From the NCBI RefSeq assembly GCF_001314225.1, contig NZ_CP012697.1:3410001-3474000 (forward strand): a stretch of 64,000 nucleotides of DNA, in the 5' to 3' direction. Made by a program: the position numbers and the translations under genes. Within the stretch, counting starts at the first letter, position 1. Each line of letters starts with the position of its first letter. This stretch comes from Microbacterium sp. No. 7 (GTDB lineage Bacteria; Actinomycetota; Actinomycetes; Actinomycetales; Microbacteriaceae). Below are positions 1 through 8,463 of the stretch, piece after piece. The notes beneath the pieces are model-generated. The model saw only the letters and a program-made list of their open reading frames with translations, had not been told where the DNA came from and made no database searches.

Positions 1-243
1 GCTGCCGGGGGTTCCCGGCAGCACGTTGCCGTCGAGGTCGCAGAGGATCATGTTCTCGGGCGCGAGATCGTCGTAGGGCACTCCCGACGGCTTGATCACG
101 AACAGGTCGGTGCCCGGCACGCGGCCCGAGACGTTGCCGCCCGTCCACACCACCAGGCCGTATCGCACCAGTTCGCCGTGGAGCCGCGCGACGTCGGCGC
201 GGACCGCATCGATGGCCGCCTGTGCCTCGGCGTGGGGATTCAT
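1..243 (-). CDS. araD: L-ribulose-5-phosphate 4-epimerase, N-terminal part
   Basis: The reading frame encodes 81 N-terminal residues and runs off the window start, so the metal-binding and catalytic C-terminal part is not visible. Class II aldolase/epimerase motifs are clear: GGNVSGR at about residues 35-41 and KPSGV at 51-55, both phosphate- or substrate-binding loops of the AraD/FucA family. The enzyme converts L-ribulose 5-phosphate to D-xylulose 5-phosphate in arabinose catabolism. The ATG overlaps the stop of the upstream permease gene (ATGA), so it is the next gene of the transporter operon. The pentose-type transporter upstream favours AraD over a fuculose-phosphate aldolase, but the truncated sequence cannot decide this. 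Confidence 0.82.
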   Translation of the reverse strand, partial: MNPHAEAQAAIDAVRADVARLHGELVRYGLVVWTGGNVSGRVPGTDLFVIKPSGVPYDDLAPENMILCDLDGNVLPGTPGS

Positions 244-1310
244 CTTCTGCTCCTGCTCGTGAGCACGCGCTGCAGCAGCACGAAGGCCAGCAGCACGGCT
301 CCGGTGATGATGGTCAGGTACTCCGGGTTGATCGTGCCGTCCTTCGTGATGATCAGACGGAGGGCCGCGATCACGAAGACGCCGATGACGGATCCCAGGA
401 CGTAGCCGACGCCGCCGGTCAGCAGCGTGCCGCCGATGACGACCGCCGCGATGGCGTCGAGCTCCCATCCCAGTCCCGTGACGTTCTGCGCCTTGCCGCC
501 GACCTCGGCCGTGTAGACGACACCGGCGAGGCCCGCGAGCGCCCCGGAGACGATGTAGATCCACACGCGCGTGCGCGCGACCGGCAGGCCCATCAGCTGC
601 GCCGACGCCTCGTTGCCGCCGATGCCGTAGACGGTGCGGCCCATGCGGGTGCGGTGCAGGAAGAACACGGCGGCGATCACGACGAGCACCGCGATCAGCA
701 GCCCGGGCGTGACGGTGAAGTCGTTCACCTTGGGGCCGTCGACGATCTTCCAGTCGGTGGCCAGGAGCAGCAGCGGCGAGTCGGCGGGCGCGACGACCGG
801 CGTGGTGGACAGGATCGAGGCCAGCCCCCGCGCCAGGAACATCATCGCGAGGGTCGCGATGAACGGCTGCACGGAGAAGTACTGCACCATGACGCCGGCC
901 ACCAGGCCGAACAGCGCGCCGAACAGGATCATGAGCACGATCCCGATCCAGCCGTTCACGCCGATGTTCATGAGCATGACGCCCGCGACCGAGCTGAACG
1001 CCACGACGGCGCCGACGGAGAGATCGATGCCGGCCGTGAGGATCAAGATCGTCATGCCGACGGCGAGGATGATCGTCGGCGCGAAGCTGACCAGCAGGCT
1101 CGAGATCGTGCCCGCGTGGAACACGCGACCGTAGGCGGCCTCGGCATAGACGAGCATGGCGAACAGCAGCACGAGCGCCACGAGGGTCGGCAGCAGCGTC
1201 TGGCTGCGCTCCCACATCCGCCCCCAGCCGGCGGTCCGCACCGCCTCGCCGCCCTTGGGCAGATCGTCGGCGGGGGGAACGGCCTCTGCGAGGGTCTTCG
1301 CGTCGCTCAT
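240..1310 (-). CDS. CUT2-type sugar ABC transporter permease (YjfF-like)
   Basis: This 356-residue integral membrane protein has 9-10 hydrophobic segments and the BPD_transp_2 signature blocks of ribose/arabinose/galactofuranose permeases, such as LTAGIDLSVGAVVAFSSV early on and AAVVIGGTLLTGGVGYVLGS near residue 290. The start was chosen at the ATG that overlaps the stop of the upstream permease (ATGA). Its own stop overlaps araD in the same way. It forms the membrane channel with the neighbouring permease and takes energy from the ATPase at 2389-3996. The cargo is probably arabinose or an arabinofuranosyl sugar, inferred from araD and the nearby arabinofuranosidase. Confidence 0.88.
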   Translation of the reverse strand: MSDAKTLAEAVPPADDLPKGGEAVRTAGWGRMWERSQTLLPTLVALVLLFAMLVYAEAAYGRVFHAGTISSLLVSFAPTIILAVGMTILILTAGIDLSVGAVVAFSSVAGVMLMNIGVNGWIGIVLMILFGALFGLVAGVMVQYFSVQPFIATLAMMFLARGLASILSTTPVVAPADSPLLLLATDWKIVDGPKVNDFTVTPGLLIAVLVVIAAVFFLHRTRMGRTVYGIGGNEASAQLMGLPVARTRVWIYIVSGALAGLAGVVYTAEVGGKAQNVTGLGWELDAIAAVVIGGTLLTGGVGYVLGSVIGVFVIAALRLIITKDGTINPEYLTIITGAVLLAFVLLQRVLTSRSRR

Positions 1311-2392
1311 CCGACGGCCTCCTTCGTGACGGGGACTCCCTGCCCGGCCGACGGCGACGGCGGGCCGCTCGGGATGCGCGGCGTCGTGCGGCCGCCGAAG
1401 GCGAGCGACCGGATCCGCTCGGACTGCAGCAGCACCAGCGCGATGATCACGAGCGCCTTGAAGGCCGGGGTCGCGGCCGCGGGCACGCCCAGGAACAGCA
1501 CCGTCTTGTTCAGCGTCGCGATCAGCAACGCCCCCACCGTGGACCCGAGGATGGAGAACTTGCCGCCCGCGAGCGACGTGCCGCCGATCACGACGGCGAG
1601 GATGGCGTCCATCTCCATGAGGTTGCCGGTGCCCGAGACGCTCACCGTCATCACCTCCGAGACGCTGAACAGGCCGCCGACCGCTGCCAGAGCGGCCGAC
1701 AGCGCATAGACCGCGATCAGCAGCGGGCGGGGACGGATGCCGGCCAGCCGGCTGGCGCGGGGGTTGATGCCGATCGACTCGATCATCAGCCCCAGGGCCG
1801 TGCGGCGCATGAGCAGCGCGATCAGCACGACGATCACGATCGCCAGGACGAAGCTGGTGGGGATGCCGAGGAGCTGTCCGTTGGCGAGCTGGCGGAACGG
1901 CTCGTTGGTCGCATTGGTGTTCTGCCCGCCCGTGATGACGCGCGCGATGCCGCGACCAGCGAGCATCATGATCAGGGTGCTGATGAACGGCTGCAGGCCG
2001 ACCACGGCGACCAGGACGCCGTTGAGCACGCCGAGCACGATCGCCAGCAGCACCGCCAGGCCGATCGCCGCGAGCATCGCACCGACCGAGTCCGGCTCGC
2101 GCAGCGTGCTCAGGGTCTGCATCGCGACGGCGCCGCCGACGGCCATCATCGAGCCGACCGAGAGATCGATGCCCTCCGTGGCGATGACGAACGTCATGCC
2201 CAGCGCGATCATGATGATCGGAGCGGCGACGCGCAGGATGTCGAGCAGGTTCCCGGTCAGCAGCCCCGTCGTCGGGTTGACGCCGATCGCGAGATAGGCG
2301 GGATCCTTGACCGTGTTGACGGCCAGCAGCAGGACGATGCCCGCGATGGCCCAGAACCACGGTGTGCGCAGGGCTGCCTTGACCCGGCTCAT
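1307..2392 (-). CDS. CUT2-type sugar ABC transporter permease (YtfT-like)
   Basis: This 361-residue polytopic protein is the second permease of the transporter. The family block ATEGIDLSVGSMMAVGG lies near residue 75, and AVVIGGTSLAGGKFSILGS lies in the C-terminal third. It is paralogous to the downstream permease, as expected for a heterodimeric channel of the YtfT/YjfF (galactofuranose) or AraH type. The ATG at 2392 overlaps the ATPase stop (ATGA), and the stop overlaps the next permease start, so the genes are probably translationally coupled. The Pro/Ser-rich tail after the last membrane segment is not conserved in appearance. Confidence 0.88.
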   Translation of the reverse strand: MSRVKAALRTPWFWAIAGIVLLLAVNTVKDPAYLAIGVNPTTGLLTGNLLDILRVAAPIIMIALGMTFVIATEGIDLSVGSMMAVGGAVAMQTLSTLREPDSVGAMLAAIGLAVLLAIVLGVLNGVLVAVVGLQPFISTLIMMLAGRGIARVITGGQNTNATNEPFRQLANGQLLGIPTSFVLAIVIVVLIALLMRRTALGLMIESIGINPRASRLAGIRPRPLLIAVYALSAALAAVGGLFSVSEVMTVSVSGTGNLMEMDAILAVVIGGTSLAGGKFSILGSTVGALLIATLNKTVLFLGVPAAATPAFKALVIIALVLLQSERIRSLAFGGRTTPRIPSGPPSPSAGQGVPVTKEAVG

Positions 2393-3996
2393 GGCCGGTC
2401 TCCTTCCTCGTGTGCGAGACGGTCCCCGGCGGTGACCTCCGCGGCGAGCGCGCCGGCCTCTTCCCCGGCGCGCTCCTCGGACTCGGCCGCGATGACCGCG
2501 ACGATGCTCTCGGCGGTCACCTCGGGTCCATTGACGACCTCGCCGACCTTCTCGTGGTCCTTGAGGATGACGATCCGCTCCGACAGGCGCACGACCTCCT
2601 CCAGCTCGGAGGAGATGAAGACGACGCCCATGCCGCCGGCGGCGAGCTCGGCGACCGTCTCCTGGATGTCGGCCTTCGCGCCGACGTCGATGCCGCGCGT
2701 GGGCTCGTCCAGCAGCAGCAGGTCGGGGTCGGTGGCCAGCCACCGGCCCAGCAGCACCTTCTGCTGATTGCCGCCGGACAGCAGCCGGATGGGCCGGTCG
2801 GGGTCGTTCGGCCGCACGCTGAAGCGCTCCATGTAGGTCGTGACGAGCTCGTCGATCTGCCGGGCGGGCACGCGCCGCAGCCAGCCGCGCCGGGCCTGGA
2901 CGGCGAGCAGGATGTTCTCGCGCACGCTCAGGTCGCCGACGATCCCGTCCTCACGGCGGTTCTCGGTCGAGTAGGCGATGCCGTGCGCGAGCCCGGCGAC
3001 CGGCGAGCTCAGCGTCTGCCTGCGTCCCTTGACGCGCACGGTGCCGGAGTCGGCCTTGTCCGCGCCCGCGATGAGGCGCGCGAGCTCGGTGCGACCGGCG
3101 CCCAGCAGGCCCGCGAACCCGACGACCTCGCCGGCGTGGATCTCGACGTCGGTGGGGTTGACAGCGCCCTTGCGGCCGAGCCCCTCGGCCGCGAAGACGG
3201 GCGTCGCCGAGCGGTCGCGCACCTCGGTCTGCCGGTTGGAGCCGAGCGCGCGCAGCGACGCGAAGTCCTTGCCGATCATCTGCGAGATCAGCTGAGCGCG
3301 GTCGAGCTCGTGCGTCAGGTACTCGCCGACGAACCGGCCGTTCCGCAGCACCGTGATGCGGTCGCTGATCGCATAGACCTGGTCGAGGAAGTGCGAGACG
3401 AAGAGGATGGCCACCCCTTGCTCGCGCAGCCGGCGGATGACGCCGAAGAGCACCTCGACCTCGTTCGCATCGAGGCTCGACGTCGGCTCGTCGAGGATCA
3501 GCACCTTCGAGTCCGTCACCATCGCACGGCTGATGGCCACCAGCTGCTGCAGCGCGATCGACACCGACGACAGCGGCGCGCGCGGGTCCAGATGGCCGAG
3601 GCCCATCCGCGCCAGGGCGTCGCTCGCCCGCGCATGCGTCTTGCGCCAGTTGATGCCGACGGGCCCGCGCACCTCGTGGCCGAGCATGACGTTCTCGCCG
3701 ATCGTCAGGTTCGTGCAGAGGTTGACCTCCTGGTACACGGTGGAGATGCCGGCGGCCTGCGCCGACGCCGTGCCGGTGAGGCGGCGGGCCTCGCCGTCGA
3801 CGACGATCTCACCGGAGTCCAGCGGGTAGACGCCCGTCAGCGCCTTGATGAGCGTCGACTTGCCGGCGCCGTTCTCCCCCATCAGGGTGTGCACCTCGCC
3901 GGGGAGCAGCCGGAAGCTGACGTCGTCGAGCGCCTTGACCCCAGGAAAGGCGATGGAGGCGCCGCGGACCTCGACGATCGCGGTGGGTTCGGACAT
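2389..3996 (-). CDS. Sugar ABC transporter ATP-binding protein, two fused NBDs
   Basis: The 535-residue protein carries two nucleotide-binding domains, as in AraG/XylG/YtfR. The first has Walker A GENGAGKST, a signature-like SIALQQLVAI segment and Walker B LILDEPTSSLD. The second has the degenerate GLLGAGRTE in place of Walker A, an intact signature LSGGNQQK and LLLDEPTRGID. An upstream in-frame ATG at 4026 exists, but the start at 3996 has AAGGAG ten bases before it and fits family length. It sits on the cytoplasmic face and powers the two permeases encoded next. The gap to the binding-protein gene holds a stem-loop. Confidence 0.92.
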   Translation of the reverse strand: MSEPTAIVEVRGASIAFPGVKALDDVSFRLLPGEVHTLMGENGAGKSTLIKALTGVYPLDSGEIVVDGEARRLTGTASAQAAGISTVYQEVNLCTNLTIGENVMLGHEVRGPVGINWRKTHARASDALARMGLGHLDPRAPLSSVSIALQQLVAISRAMVTDSKVLILDEPTSSLDANEVEVLFGVIRRLREQGVAILFVSHFLDQVYAISDRITVLRNGRFVGEYLTHELDRAQLISQMIGKDFASLRALGSNRQTEVRDRSATPVFAAEGLGRKGAVNPTDVEIHAGEVVGFAGLLGAGRTELARLIAGADKADSGTVRVKGRRQTLSSPVAGLAHGIAYSTENRREDGIVGDLSVRENILLAVQARRGWLRRVPARQIDELVTTYMERFSVRPNDPDRPIRLLSGGNQQKVLLGRWLATDPDLLLLDEPTRGIDVGAKADIQETVAELAAGGMGVVFISSELEEVVRLSERIVILKDHEKVGEVVNGPEVTAESIVAVIAAESEERAGEEAGALAAEVTAGDRLAHEEGDRP

Positions 3997-4046
3997 GACA
4001 GAGTGGCTCCTTGCAGCGATGATCACGCGGGTCGACCGGAGCGCAG

Positions 4047-4080
4047 GAGCGGGAACAGCCGTGGCCGGCAGCTCCCGCTC
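4047..4080. other. Intercistronic stem-loop behind the binding-protein gene
   Basis: An exact 8-bp inverted repeat, GAGCGGGA at 4047-4054 and TCCCGCTC at 4073-4080, lies 30 bases beyond the stop of the sugar-binding protein and before the ATPase. Such loops often stabilise the upstream mRNA or attenuate the downstream genes, giving an excess of binding protein. There is no T-tract, so a full terminator is unlikely. The role is inferred. Confidence 0.4.
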
Positions 4081-4111
4081 ACCGCCTCCTGTCGTCTGAC
4101 GCAGGGCGCGG

Positions 4112-5125
4112 TCAGAAGCCCTTGCCCGCGTCGATCGCGGCCTGGGCGGCCTCGGGAGAGTCGAACGTCTCGCCCTCGACGATGATCGTCTTCTCGAGCG
4201 TCTCGCCGTTCAGGGCCGACTTCACGGCCGAGATCGCGATGTCGCCGAAGAACGGGTTGTACTGCGCGACGAAGCTCAGCTCGCCGGCCGCGAGGGCTTC
4301 GAGCGCGCCCTGGGTGCCGTCGATCGTGGCGATCTTGACGTCGGTGCCGGGGGTCAGGCCGGCATCCTTCACCGCCTGTGCCGCGCCGATTCCCATCTCG
4401 TCGTTCTGAGCGAAGATGAACTGGATGTCGTTGTTGTTCGCCTTCAGCACCGTCTCGGTGACCGACTTGCCCTCGTCGGGGCTCCAGTTGGCGGTCTGGG
4501 CGCCGACCTTGTTCCAGCCGGCCGCGCCGGCGATGGCGTCCTCGAAGCCCTCGTTGCGCTCGTTGACGACCGACAGGCCGGGAACGCCCTCGAGCACGTA
4601 GTAGTTGGCCCCGTCGGGGAAGGCCGTGAGCGCCCATTCCCCCACCGCGGCGGCGACGGTGACGTTGTCGGGCGCGATGCGGGTGGCGTAGAGGTCGTCG
4701 CCGGCATCGACGCCGCGGTCGAGCAGGATGACGGGGATCTCCGCCTCCTGCGCCAGCGCGAGCGAGTCCTCCCAGCCCGACGCCTCGGTCGCGGTCAGCA
4801 GGATCGCGTCGACCTCGTCGTTGACGAACGTGGCGAACGCGTCGAGCTGCGACTTCTGGTCGGTCGGGCTTGCCGCCGGCGCGTACTTCAGCTCGAAGCC
4901 GGCCTCGGCCGAAAACGCGTCCTTGACCGCCTGCTCGTGCGCGTTGCGCCAGCCGCCCTCGGGGCCGACGGCGACGTAGCCGACCGTGATGACCTCGCCG
5001 CCGCCTGTGGTGTCGTCGCCCGTGGCGGCCGGGTCGGAGCCGCCCGAGCAGCCCACGAGTCCGAGCACGAGGACGCCTGTCGCAACGAGGCCGACGAGGC
5101 CTCTTCCGCGCTGTGTGATTCGCAT
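4112..5125 (-). CDS. Sugar ABC transporter substrate-binding lipoprotein (periplasmic-binding family 4)
   Basis: The 337-residue precursor has a lipoprotein signal ending LGLVGC, with the lipidated cysteine at residue 26, followed by a Gly/Asp/Thr linker and a PBP1/RbsB-type fold (start VITVGYVAVGPEGGW, then VDAILLTATEASGW and IIVEGETFDSPEAAQ). It resembles YtfQ, the galactofuranose-binding protein. It captures sugar outside the membrane for the permeases encoded downstream. The start at 5125 was preferred over an ATG 87 bases upstream because GGAGGAG lies just before it. A LacI-type palindrome lies 86-105 bases upstream of the start. Confidence 0.9.
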   Translation of the reverse strand: MRITQRGRGLVGLVATGVLVLGLVGCSGGSDPAATGDDTTGGGEVITVGYVAVGPEGGWRNAHEQAVKDAFSAEAGFELKYAPAASPTDQKSQLDAFATFVNDEVDAILLTATEASGWEDSLALAQEAEIPVILLDRGVDAGDDLYATRIAPDNVTVAAAVGEWALTAFPDGANYYVLEGVPGLSVVNERNEGFEDAIAGAAGWNKVGAQTANWSPDEGKSVTETVLKANNNDIQFIFAQNDEMGIGAAQAVKDAGLTPGTDVKIATIDGTQGALEALAAGELSFVAQYNPFFGDIAISAVKSALNGETLEKTIIVEGETFDSPEAAQAAIDAGKGF

Positions 5126-5210
5126 GTGATCTCCTCCTTGAGACTCCGCGACCGTTCGCCGGGGAGTGGACCGCCACCATCCCGATCGGGACGCTCGTGG
5201 ACCGCGCCTC

Positions 5211-5230
5211 AATTGTGAGCGCTAACAATC
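5211..5230. promoter_or_regulatory. LacI-type operator
   Basis: The 20 bases are AATTGTGAGCGCTAACAATC, close to the symmetric lac operator, with half-sites TTGTGAGC and GCTAACAA around a central GC. It lies between the lacI-family gene (stop at 5295) and the binding-protein gene (start at 5125), as expected for repression of the pentose ABC operon by the adjacent regulator. Confidence 0.72.
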
Positions 5231-5294
5231 ACGTCACACAAGAGCATATCGGGCGAATACGCGGTTCGTTATCGTTCTGTGATAATTGCGGCGC

Positions 5295-6317
5295 TCAGGA
5301 CGCCAGGGCCGCCGTCGAGGCCCGCACCTTGAGCGTCGGCGGGATCATCTCGTGCTGCTCGGCGTCGGCGCCGTCGATCGCCGCGACGAGCGATCGCACC
5401 GCCAGGGCGCCCAGAGCCGCGAAGTCCTGACGCACGGTCGTGAGCGGCGGGAGGAAGTGCCTCGCGTCGGGAAGATCGTCGAAGCCGACGACGCTGATGT
5501 CCTGCGGCACGCGCAGTCCTCGCTCGCTGAGGCCGTGGATGACGCCGAGCGCCATCTGGTCGTTGGCCGCGAAGATCGCCGTGCCCGCCGACGCGTCGAC
5601 GTCGCGAGCGAACGCGTAGCCGAAGTCTGAGGTCCAGTCGCCGACGACCGGCTCCGACAGGTCGAGGCCGGCCGCCGTCAGCGCATCGCGCCAGCCCCGC
5701 TGACGCACTCGCGCGTCGTACCAGTCCTGCGGGCCGGCGAGGTGCACGATCGAGCGGTGCCCGATCTCGATGAGATGGTCGACCGCCAGCATCGCGCCCT
5801 CGTGCTGATCGACGCCGACGGTGTGCATGCCCGGATGCGGCTCCGACTTGACGACCAGCAGGGGCAACGAGAGGTTCAGGCCGCCGAGCAGGTCGAGAGA
5901 CGAGGCGCGCGGTGCGATGACGCACAGCGCGTCGACGCCCTCGGTCACGAGCTCGACGACGCCCGCGTCGAGCCGCTGCCCGTCGCCGTCGGTGATCGAG
6001 AACGCGCTGATCGCGTAGCCGGCGTCGCGCGCCGCGCTCTCCAGCGCACGCAGCGTGCTGTTGGGACCGTACTGCACGGGCGAGTCGACGATGACGCCGA
6101 TGCGCATGGCACGCTGCGTCGCGAGCGCGCGCGCGATCGAGCTCGGCGTGTAGTTCGTGTCGGCGATCGCCTTGAGCACCCGCTCCCGCGTGGACGGGCG
6201 GATGTTGGGGTGGTCGTTGAGCACACGCGACACCGTCATGTGCGAGACGCCCGCGAGCCTGGCCACGTCGTAGATGCTCGGCCGGCGCGACGCACCGCGC
6301 CCAGTCGTGTCCGTCAT
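5295..6317 (-). CDS. LacI-family transcriptional regulator of the pentose ABC operon
   Basis: The 340-residue protein has an N-terminal LacI helix-turn-helix (IYDVARLAGVSHMTVSRVL at about residues 14-32) and a hinge ending in an IARALA-type motif. A periplasmic-binding-like effector domain follows, with IFAANDQMALGVIHGL and DISVVGFDDL blocks. The ATG at 6317 has GGAAGGA just upstream; a further in-frame ATG at 6344 lacks one. It lies directly upstream of the transporter operon in the same orientation, and a lac-like operator sits between them, so it is probably the local repressor with a pentose inducer. Confidence 0.9.
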   Translation of the reverse strand: MTDTTGRGASRRPSIYDVARLAGVSHMTVSRVLNDHPNIRPSTRERVLKAIADTNYTPSSIARALATQRAMRIGVIVDSPVQYGPNSTLRALESAARDAGYAISAFSITDGDGQRLDAGVVELVTEGVDALCVIAPRASSLDLLGGLNLSLPLLVVKSEPHPGMHTVGVDQHEGAMLAVDHLIEIGHRSIVHLAGPQDWYDARVRQRGWRDALTAAGLDLSEPVVGDWTSDFGYAFARDVDASAGTAIFAANDQMALGVIHGLSERGLRVPQDISVVGFDDLPDARHFLPPLTTVRQDFAALGALAVRSLVAAIDGADAEQHEMIPPTLKVRASTAALAS

Positions 6318-6402
6318 GATTCCTTCCGCCGGGGTCGCGGCCATCGTACTCGCGATTCGCACGACGCCGACAAGGCGGCACGCCCGCCCCGCGGCGCCCG
6401 CG

Positions 6403-8463
6403 CTACGACCCCGGCTGCGCGACGATCGCGACCTCGCCGGGGCCGATCCGCCAGACCGGCTCCGTCCCCGCGCGCTCCGCACCGGCCCCACCGGCCCCGA
6501 CCCGCTCGCCGGTCACGGGCACGTCGACGGCCTCGTCGGTGCGGTTGGCGAGGAACACGAACCGCGTCCCGCCCTTGGCGCGCACGATCGTCTCGAGGCG
6601 TCCGTCCGCCGCGAGCGGCTCGCCCCTCAGCGCGTCGACCTCGGCGGCCCACGCCCGCAGCAGGTCGACGGCGCCTGCGCGCGCGACGTCGGCCGACACG
6701 TAGGTCGCGGAACCGCCGCCCACCCGCCTTCGCGTGACGGCGGGGCCGCCAGCCAGATCGCCGTCGGCGTACGTGTCGATCACCTCGACGTCGGCGCCGA
6801 CGCGCGTGATCCGCTCGGTCCAGGTCGTCGCGACCGCGCCCGAGGAGAGCCGCACGCGCGTGCCCGGCAGCAGCGGGACGAACTCCTCGACGGTCACGCC
6901 GAGCAGGTCGCGCAGCCCGCCGGGATAGCCGCCGAGCCACACGCGGTCGTGCTCGTCGACCACGCCCGAGAAGTACGTCGCGAGCACGTGCCGCCCGTCG
7001 AGGACGACCTCCTCCAGACGACGCCGCAGCCCGTCGGGCACGACGTGCAGCATGGGTGCGATGACGACCTCGTAGCCCTCGAACGCGGCGTGCACGGGCA
7101 GCACGTCGACGCGGACGCCGCGGTCGAGCAGCGCCCGGTACCACGTCAGGGTCTCGGCGTCGTAGCGCAGCGCGTCGCTCGGATGCGAGTCGCGCCCGCT
7201 CACCCACCAGGACTCGTAGTCGAAGAGCAGGGCGACGCGCGCCCGCTCGCGGTGCGAGCCGGCGACCGGCGCGAGCGCGCGCAGCTCGGCGCCCAGCGCG
7301 ACGACGTCGCGGAACACCCGACTGTCGGCTCCGGCGTGCGGCACCATCGCGGAATGGTAGCGCTCGCCGCCGGCGCGCGACTGGCGCCACTGGAAGTAGC
7401 AGACGGCGTCCGCGCCGTGCCCCACGTGCGTGAGGGCGTCGCGCCTCAGCTCGCCCGCGCGCTTCGGCGGGTTGACCTCACGCCAGTTGACGGCGCTGGT
7501 CGCGTGCTCCATGAGGAACCAGGGATGCCCCTCCGCCAGGTTGCCGGTCAGGTTCGCCCAGAACGAGAGGTCGTCGCGCCCGAGCTCGCCGGGACGCAGG
7601 TAGTGGTCGTTCGAGACGAAGTCGACGTCGCCCGCCCACGTGGCGTAGTCGATGTCGCGGATGTTCTGGCACACCATGAAGTTGGTCGTGCGCGGCACGT
7701 CGGGCGTCACCTCGGCGAGCACCGCCGCCTCGGCGCGGAGGTGCTCGCGCAGGGCGTCGGAGGAGAACCGCTCGAAGTCGAGCTGTCGTCCGGGGTTGCG
7801 CTGCGCGGCCGCGATGCGAGGCGGCAGGATCTCGTCCCAGGCACCGTAGTGCTGCGACCAGAAGGCGGTCCCCCACGCGTCGTTGAGGGCGTCGAGCGTG
7901 CCGTATCGCCCCCGCAGCCACACGCGGAACGCCGCGGCCGCGTCGTCGGAGTAGTCGAACGCGTTGTGGCATCCCAGCTCGTTGGAGATGTGCCACGCGA
8001 CGAGCGCCGGGTGGTCGCGATACCTCTCCGCGAGCGCGCGCACGAGCCGCAGAGCGTAGCGTCGGAAGACGGGCGAGGTGGGGCGCCAGTGCTGCCGCCC
8101 GCCCGGGTAGAGCACCGTCTCGTCGGCGGTCACGGGCAGCACCTCCGGGTGCAGGCGCGTCAGCCAGGGCGGCGGGGAGGCCGTGGCGGTGGCGAGGTCG
8201 ACGTCGATGCCGTTGTCGTGCAGCAGGTCCATGACCTCGTCGAGCCAGCCGAAGTCCCACTCCCCCGGCCGCGGCTCCAGGAGCGCCCACGAGAAGATCC
8301 CGAGCGAGACGATGTTCACGCCGGCCTCGCGCATGAGGCGCATGTCCTCGTGCCACACGTCGCGCGGCCACTGCTCGGGGTTGTAGTCGGCGCCGTAGCG
8401 CAACCCGCCCGCGCCGAGGGCGCCGGGCCTCACCCAGCGGTGCGCCGCCGCACGGGCGGTCAC
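6403..8463 (-). CDS. GH42 beta-galactosidase
   Basis: The 686-residue enzyme matches GH42 in length and layout: an N-terminal TIM barrel beginning RYGADYNPEQW, a trimerisation-type middle domain and a C-terminal beta domain. The acid/base glutamate is in WHISNELG (about E162) and the nucleophile in WFLMEH (about E319). It has no signal peptide, so it should act in the cytoplasm on imported galacto-oligosaccharides. The start is a GTG overlapping the stop of the GH51 gene (GTGA); the longer frame upstream overlaps that gene. It is the last gene of the glycosidase operon. Confidence 0.92.
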   Translation of the reverse strand: MTARAAAHRWVRPGALGAGGLRYGADYNPEQWPRDVWHEDMRLMREAGVNIVSLGIFSWALLEPRPGEWDFGWLDEVMDLLHDNGIDVDLATATASPPPWLTRLHPEVLPVTADETVLYPGGRQHWRPTSPVFRRYALRLVRALAERYRDHPALVAWHISNELGCHNAFDYSDDAAAAFRVWLRGRYGTLDALNDAWGTAFWSQHYGAWDEILPPRIAAAQRNPGRQLDFERFSSDALREHLRAEAAVLAEVTPDVPRTTNFMVCQNIRDIDYATWAGDVDFVSNDHYLRPGELGRDDLSFWANLTGNLAEGHPWFLMEHATSAVNWREVNPPKRAGELRRDALTHVGHGADAVCYFQWRQSRAGGERYHSAMVPHAGADSRVFRDVVALGAELRALAPVAGSHRERARVALLFDYESWWVSGRDSHPSDALRYDAETLTWYRALLDRGVRVDVLPVHAAFEGYEVVIAPMLHVVPDGLRRRLEEVVLDGRHVLATYFSGVVDEHDRVWLGGYPGGLRDLLGVTVEEFVPLLPGTRVRLSSGAVATTWTERITRVGADVEVIDTYADGDLAGGPAVTRRRVGGGSATYVSADVARAGAVDLLRAWAAEVDALRGEPLAADGRLETIVRAKGGTRFVFLANRTDEAVDVPVTGERVGAGGAGAERAGTEPVWRIGPGEVAIVAQPGS

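Noticed and set aside
222..1709. Long plus-strand frame opposite the sugar permease genes
   Set aside because: Its translation is low-complexity Arg/Asp/Glu text without motifs, while the minus strand holds clear permeases with coupled starts.
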